64,000 nucleotides of DNA from positions 46,618 through 110,617 of the forward strand of contig NZ_LODL01000007.1 of assembly GCF_001551835.1 (NCBI RefSeq). The letters run 5' to 3'. Of the stretch, positions 60,999 to 64,000 are shown one piece after another. Numbering within the stretch: the stretch's first letter is position 1; every line of letters begins with the position of its first letter. Origin of the DNA: Dechloromonas denitrificans (GTDB lineage: Bacteria > Pseudomonadota > Gammaproteobacteria > Burkholderiales > Rhodocyclaceae). A program made the translations under genes and the position numbers. The notes under the pieces are model-generated. The model ran no database searches. It worked only from the letters and a program-made list of their open reading frames with translations, and was not told the origin of the DNA.

Positions 60999-63133
60999 TG
61001 CTGAGGGGCCTCCGCGGCGAGGGGCGGTTGGAAGGCGATGAACTCCGCCGCCGGCATCGGCCGGGCGAACAGGAAGCCCTGAAAGATATCGCAGCCCATC
61101 CGGCGCAACAATGCCGCCTGCTCTGCCGTTTCAACGCCTTCAGCCACCACCTTCAGGCCGAGGGCATGGCCGAGATCGATCACCGCCTGGACCAGCGCCC
61201 GTTCGGTGCGGTCGCTGGCGAGATCGGTGATGAAGGAACGGTCGATCTTGATTTCGTCGATGGCAAAACGGTTCAAGTAGCCGAGCGACGAAAAGCCGGT
61301 CCCGAAATCGTCCAGCGCGATACGGACGCCCAGCGCGCGCAGGGCATCGATGACACGGCGGGCCGCTTCGGCATCGCGCATCAGCACGCTTTCGGTCAGC
61401 TCGACGATCAACAGGCCGGGCGGGATGCCGTGCCGGGCCAGAGCCTCGTCGATCAACTCGACCAGGCCGCGCTCGAAGAAGCTTTCGGCCGACAGGTTGA
61501 TACTGACACTGGCCAGCGCCTGGCCATCCGCCAGCCAGTCGGCCAGTTGCCGGCAGACGACGTCGAGCAGCCATTCGCTGATCGGGTGGATGAGGCCGCT
61601 TTCCTCGGCCAGCGGGATGAAATTGACCGGCGAGACCATGCCCATCTCCGGATGCTGCCAGCGCAACAGGACTTCGGCCCCGACCAGTTCGCCACTGCCG
61701 GCCGAAATCTTGGGCTGGAAATAGGGTTGCAGCTGGCCGCCCTGCTCGACCGCCTGACGCAGGCTGCGTTCGAGGATCATCCGCTGCGCCGCTTCGCGGT
61801 CATGCTGCGGGTCGAAGAAATTGACCAGCGCGTGCTCCTCGGGATTGGCGGCGTGAGTGGCAACCAGCATCGCCCGCCGCAGCAGTTCATGCGTATCGGC
61901 CCCATCCTCGGGATAGAAGGCGATGCCGATCGACGTCCGGATCAGGAACTCTTCGCCGAGCAACACCATGGGCTGGGCAATGACGCCGACGATCGCATCG
62001 GCGAAGCAGTGCAACTGCTCACGCCCCTGGCTGCCCGGCAGAACGATGACAAAGGACTGCTCGTCGTAGCGCGCCAGCTTGGCGGACTGGGCATGGCAAC
62101 GCAGGCCGCTGCAACAGCTCGGTGGCGTTTCGAGCACGCCTTTGAGGCGGCCGGCCAGCACCTTCATCGCGGCGTCCGCCACTTCCTGGCCGGAAACGCT
62201 GGAAATATCGCGCAGACTGTCAATATGGATGAACAGGGCCGCCATGTATTGCGGCTCGCTGGCCCCTTCGATGTCACGCTCGAGCAACTCGATCAGGCGG
62301 CTGCGGTTATTCAGGCCGGTAACGCCGTCGTGCCAGGCCAGCTTGCGGATGCGCTCCTCCTGGGCGACGCGTTGCGTGATGTCCTGGGTGAAGCCGCTGC
62401 TGCCGCAGACGCCCCCTTGCTCGTCCAGCGTCGGGAAGGCCGTCTCATGAACATGGAAGCATTCGTTGTCGTCATTCAGGCTGCGCAGCCGGTAATCCAG
62501 ACGGTAGGCGCGCCCGGCCTGCAGACTGGCCCGGGCCTTTCTCAGCATGGCCTGGTCCTCGTGGTGTACGCGGCCGAACAAGCGCGCCGCATCGACCGGC
62601 ACGTCCGCTGCCCCGATGATGTCGAGATACTGGCGCGAGGCGGCAATCACCGTGCCCCGGCCATCCATTTCCCAGTTGCCGAGCTGGGCGATGTGCTGGG
62701 TGTTGATCAGGATCTTCTGGCTATCGATCAATTCCTTGTAAGTCCGGGCCGAACGCAGCAGGTAACGGACACGGTGCGGCAGCAGCGGCATGTTGAGCGG
62801 CTTGGTGATGAAATCGGTGGCACCGCAGCGATAGGCCTGGTCGATCGAGGCCTGGTCGTCGAGCGCCGTCAGCATGATGATCGGCAGATGCTGGAAGCGG
62901 TCCTGATGCCGAAGCAGGCGGCACATCTCGAAACCGTTGATGCCCGGCATCAGTACGTCGAGCAGCACGAGATCGGGCACTTCGCCGGCCTGCATCAACT
63001 GCAAAGCCTCCTCGGCCGACTCGGCGACGCTGACTTCGAATTCGTGCTGGGCGAGCACCGTCTGGGTAATCGTCCGCATGACCGGCTCGTCATCGACGAT
63101 CAGGATGCGGGGTCGCCTGTCCATTGCGTTCAC
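60995..63133 (-). CDS. response regulator with PAS, GGDEF and EAL domains
   Basis: 712 aa. Receiver ([41 protein letters not shown]), PAS ([24 protein letters not shown]), then a GGDEF-like domain where GGDEF is degenerate ([16 protein letters not shown]), then [24 protein letters not shown] with an intact EVLLRW metal site, [11 protein letters not shown] and [18 protein letters not shown]. Most likely a c-di-GMP phosphodiesterase under phosphorelay control. Preferred start is GTG 63133 (GGAGG six bases upstream, overlapping the previous stop) over ATG 63124. Confidence 0.87.
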   Translation of the reverse strand: MNAMDRRPRILIVDDEPVMRTITQTVLAQHEFEVSVAESAEEALQLMQAGEVPDLVLLDVLMPGINGFEMCRLLRHQDRFQHLPIIMLTALDDQASIDQAYRCGATDFITKPLNMPLLPHRVRYLLRSARTYKELIDSQKILINTQHIAQLGNWEMDGRGTVIAASRQYLDIIGAADVPVDAARLFGRVHHEDQAMLRKARASLQAGRAYRLDYRLRSLNDDNECFHVHETAFPTLDEQGGVCGSSGFTQDITQRVAQEERIRKLAWHDGVTGLNNRSRLIELLERDIEGASEPQYMAALFIHIDSLRDISSVSGQEVADAAMKVLAGRLKGVLETPPSCCSGLRCHAQSAKLARYDEQSFVIVLPGSQGREQLHCFADAIVGVIAQPMVLLGEEFLIRTSIGIAFYPEDGADTHELLRRAMLVATHAANPEEHALVNFFDPQHDREAAQRMILERSLRQAVEQGGQLQPYFQPKISAGSGELVGAEVLLRWQHPEMGMVSPVNFIPLAEESGLIHPISEWLLDVVCRQLADWLADGQALASVSINLSAESFFERGLVELIDEALARHGIPPGLLIVELTESVLMRDAEAARRVIDALRALGVRIALDDFGTGFSSLGYLNRFAIDEIKIDRSFITDLASDRTERALVQAVIDLGHALGLKVVAEGVETAEQAALLRRMGCDIFQGFLFARPMPAAEFIAFQPPLAAEAPQQ

Positions 63134-64000
63134 TGAGCACCTCCACGGGGCAATTGGTTCAGCCACTCGCCCACCACTTTCTCGATTGCGGGAAAATCAG
63201 CCACCAGACGCCGGATTAGCGGCCGCGCTGCAGCCCAGTCACCGGCCCGGGCCAAGGTCTCGGTCTCTTTGCAGAGTGCCGAAAACCCGGCCAGCCCGAT
63301 GGCTGCGCTGGCGCTTTTCAGGTTGTGCACGATGCGAATGATGCGGTCGACCTCGAATTCCTGGTCAATATTGTTCAACACGGCGATCTGCTTGCTGCCC
63401 TCGCGCAAATAGGAGGTCAGGACGACGGGAATCACCACGTCGGCCTCCTGGCCGAGACTGGCCCGCAAATCGGGCAGGCTGAGCGCCGGAGCCGGGCCGC
63501 TCGCTTCAAGCGATGTCGCCTCGACCGGCACCGCGACGGGCACAACCGGGTTGGCCGCTGGCGGTCGACGCACGGCCGGCAGCCAGCGCAACAGCGCGCT
63601 GCGTACCCGGGCGATGGTCACCGGCTTGCTGACGTAATCGTCCATGCCGGCCTGCAGGCACATCTCGCGATCACCGGCCAGGGCATTGGCGGTCAATGCG
63701 ATGATCAACTGGCGCGACAGGCCGCCTGCCGCCTCGCGCTCGCGAATCAGGCGGGTCGCCGTCAAACCGTCCATCACCGGCATCTGGACATCCATCAGGA
63801 CCAGGTCGAAAGACTCCTGCTCGAGCAGGGCCACCGCTTCGGCACCATTGACCACGCCATGCACCGAGCAGCCCAGCGTGGCGAGAATCTGTTCGAGGAT
63901 CAGGCGGTTGGTCTCGTTGTCTTCGACCATCAGGACGCGGGCATTGAACTCGACCTCCCCCGTTTCCTCCGGCTTGCCCGGCTCGTCGGCGGTCAGACCC
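63130..64000 (-). CDS. hybrid sensor kinase C-terminus: receiver plus HPt domain, 5'-truncated by window
   Basis: Open to the window edge; 289 codons present. Receiver: [68 protein letters not shown]. After a Pro/Ala linker, an HPt domain with phospho-His in [19 protein letters not shown]. The REC-HPt tail marks it as a hybrid histidine kinase that can hand phosphate to a receiver, very likely the one at the start of the next gene. Kinase and sensor parts lie beyond the window. Confidence 0.88.
   Translation of the reverse strand, partial: GLTADEPGKPEETGEVEFNARVLMVEDNETNRLILEQILATLGCSVHGVVNGAEAVALLEQESFDLVLMDVQMPVMDGLTATRLIREREAAGGLSRQLIIALTANALAGDREMCLQAGMDDYVSKPVTIARVRSALLRWLPAVRRPPAANPVVPVAVPVEATSLEASGPAPALSLPDLRASLGQEADVVIPVVLTSYLREGSKQIAVLNNIDQEFEVDRIIRIVHNLKSASAAIGLAGFSALCKETETLARAGDWAAARPLIRRLVADFPAIEKVVGEWLNQLPRGGAQ

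Noticed and set aside
60941..63136. 731-codon plus-strand frame opposite the RR-PAS-GGDEF-EAL gene
   Set aside because: Antisense shadow; the minus-strand product contains all expected signalling domains.

Overview
The window looks like a chromosomal segment of a nitrogen-fixing betaproteobacterium, most like the Rhodocyclales (Dechloromonas/Azonexus type). The evidence is the strong GC-rich codon bias, a sigma-54/NifA-controlled nif operon beside a molybdate-uptake operon, bacteriohemerythrin, TRAP transport and several c-di-GMP enzymes. The genus is inferred from gene content, not from a marker gene. No rRNA, tRNA, CRISPR array or complete insertion sequence was recognised.

Layout. 1-1846: end of a hydrolase gene, then a nif accessory operon ([2Fe-2S] ferredoxin, nifZ, nifF, unknown) behind a NifA site and a -24/-12 promoter. 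1843-7479: molybdenum module, with a Mop protein divergent from modE-modA-orf-modD-nifX-like-modBC and two ModE-type boxes between them. 7675-11337: unknown 325-aa protein, a PLP aminotransferase divergent from a MarR regulator, and a second MarR coupled to an OmpA-like lipoprotein. 11468-17173: a tight five-gene operon with two CPA2 antiporters, a class I amidotransferase, a YbdK-type carboxylate-amine ligase and a beta-lactamase-like protein lacking its catalytic pair; a hemerythrin follows.

17982-32123 is a catabolic region: enoyl reductase, propionate/lactate-type CoA-transferase, D-lactate dehydrogenase, AspT-type transporter, two exported MetX-like hydrolases (one a double-domain fusion), two further alpha/beta hydrolases and an OprD-like porin. 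The set suggests outer-membrane entry, periplasmic ester cleavage, uptake and CoA activation of a short (hydroxy)acid. 32241-44529 holds mixed housekeeping and signalling genes: GAF-GGDEF, D-lactate/glycolate oxidase with rimO, HD-GYP, tpx, a double-receiver protein, an EamA exporter behind a probable leader-peptide attenuator, an acyltransferase, and a MocR regulator with a flavin-binding partner.

44530-49056 looks inserted. It begins in a truncated DJ-1/PfpI gene, has relaxed codon use, and carries an exonuclease, a GST and a 588-aa protein with a HEPN-like R-x4-H motif, a possible defence gene. 49127-52640: LysR, LigB dioxygenase, cytochrome b561 and two YceI proteins. 52715-58911: 5-oxoprolinase (pxpBCA) with a TRAP transporter and divergent MarR. 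58992-64000: a coupled operon of hybrid kinase, RR-PAS-GGDEF-EAL protein and TonB-dependent receptor.

Most interesting candidates: the eamA leader/attenuator, the antiporter/gamma-glutamyl operon with its pseudo-hydrolase, the HEPN-like island gene, and the exported hydrolase pair with conserved C-terminal tails.
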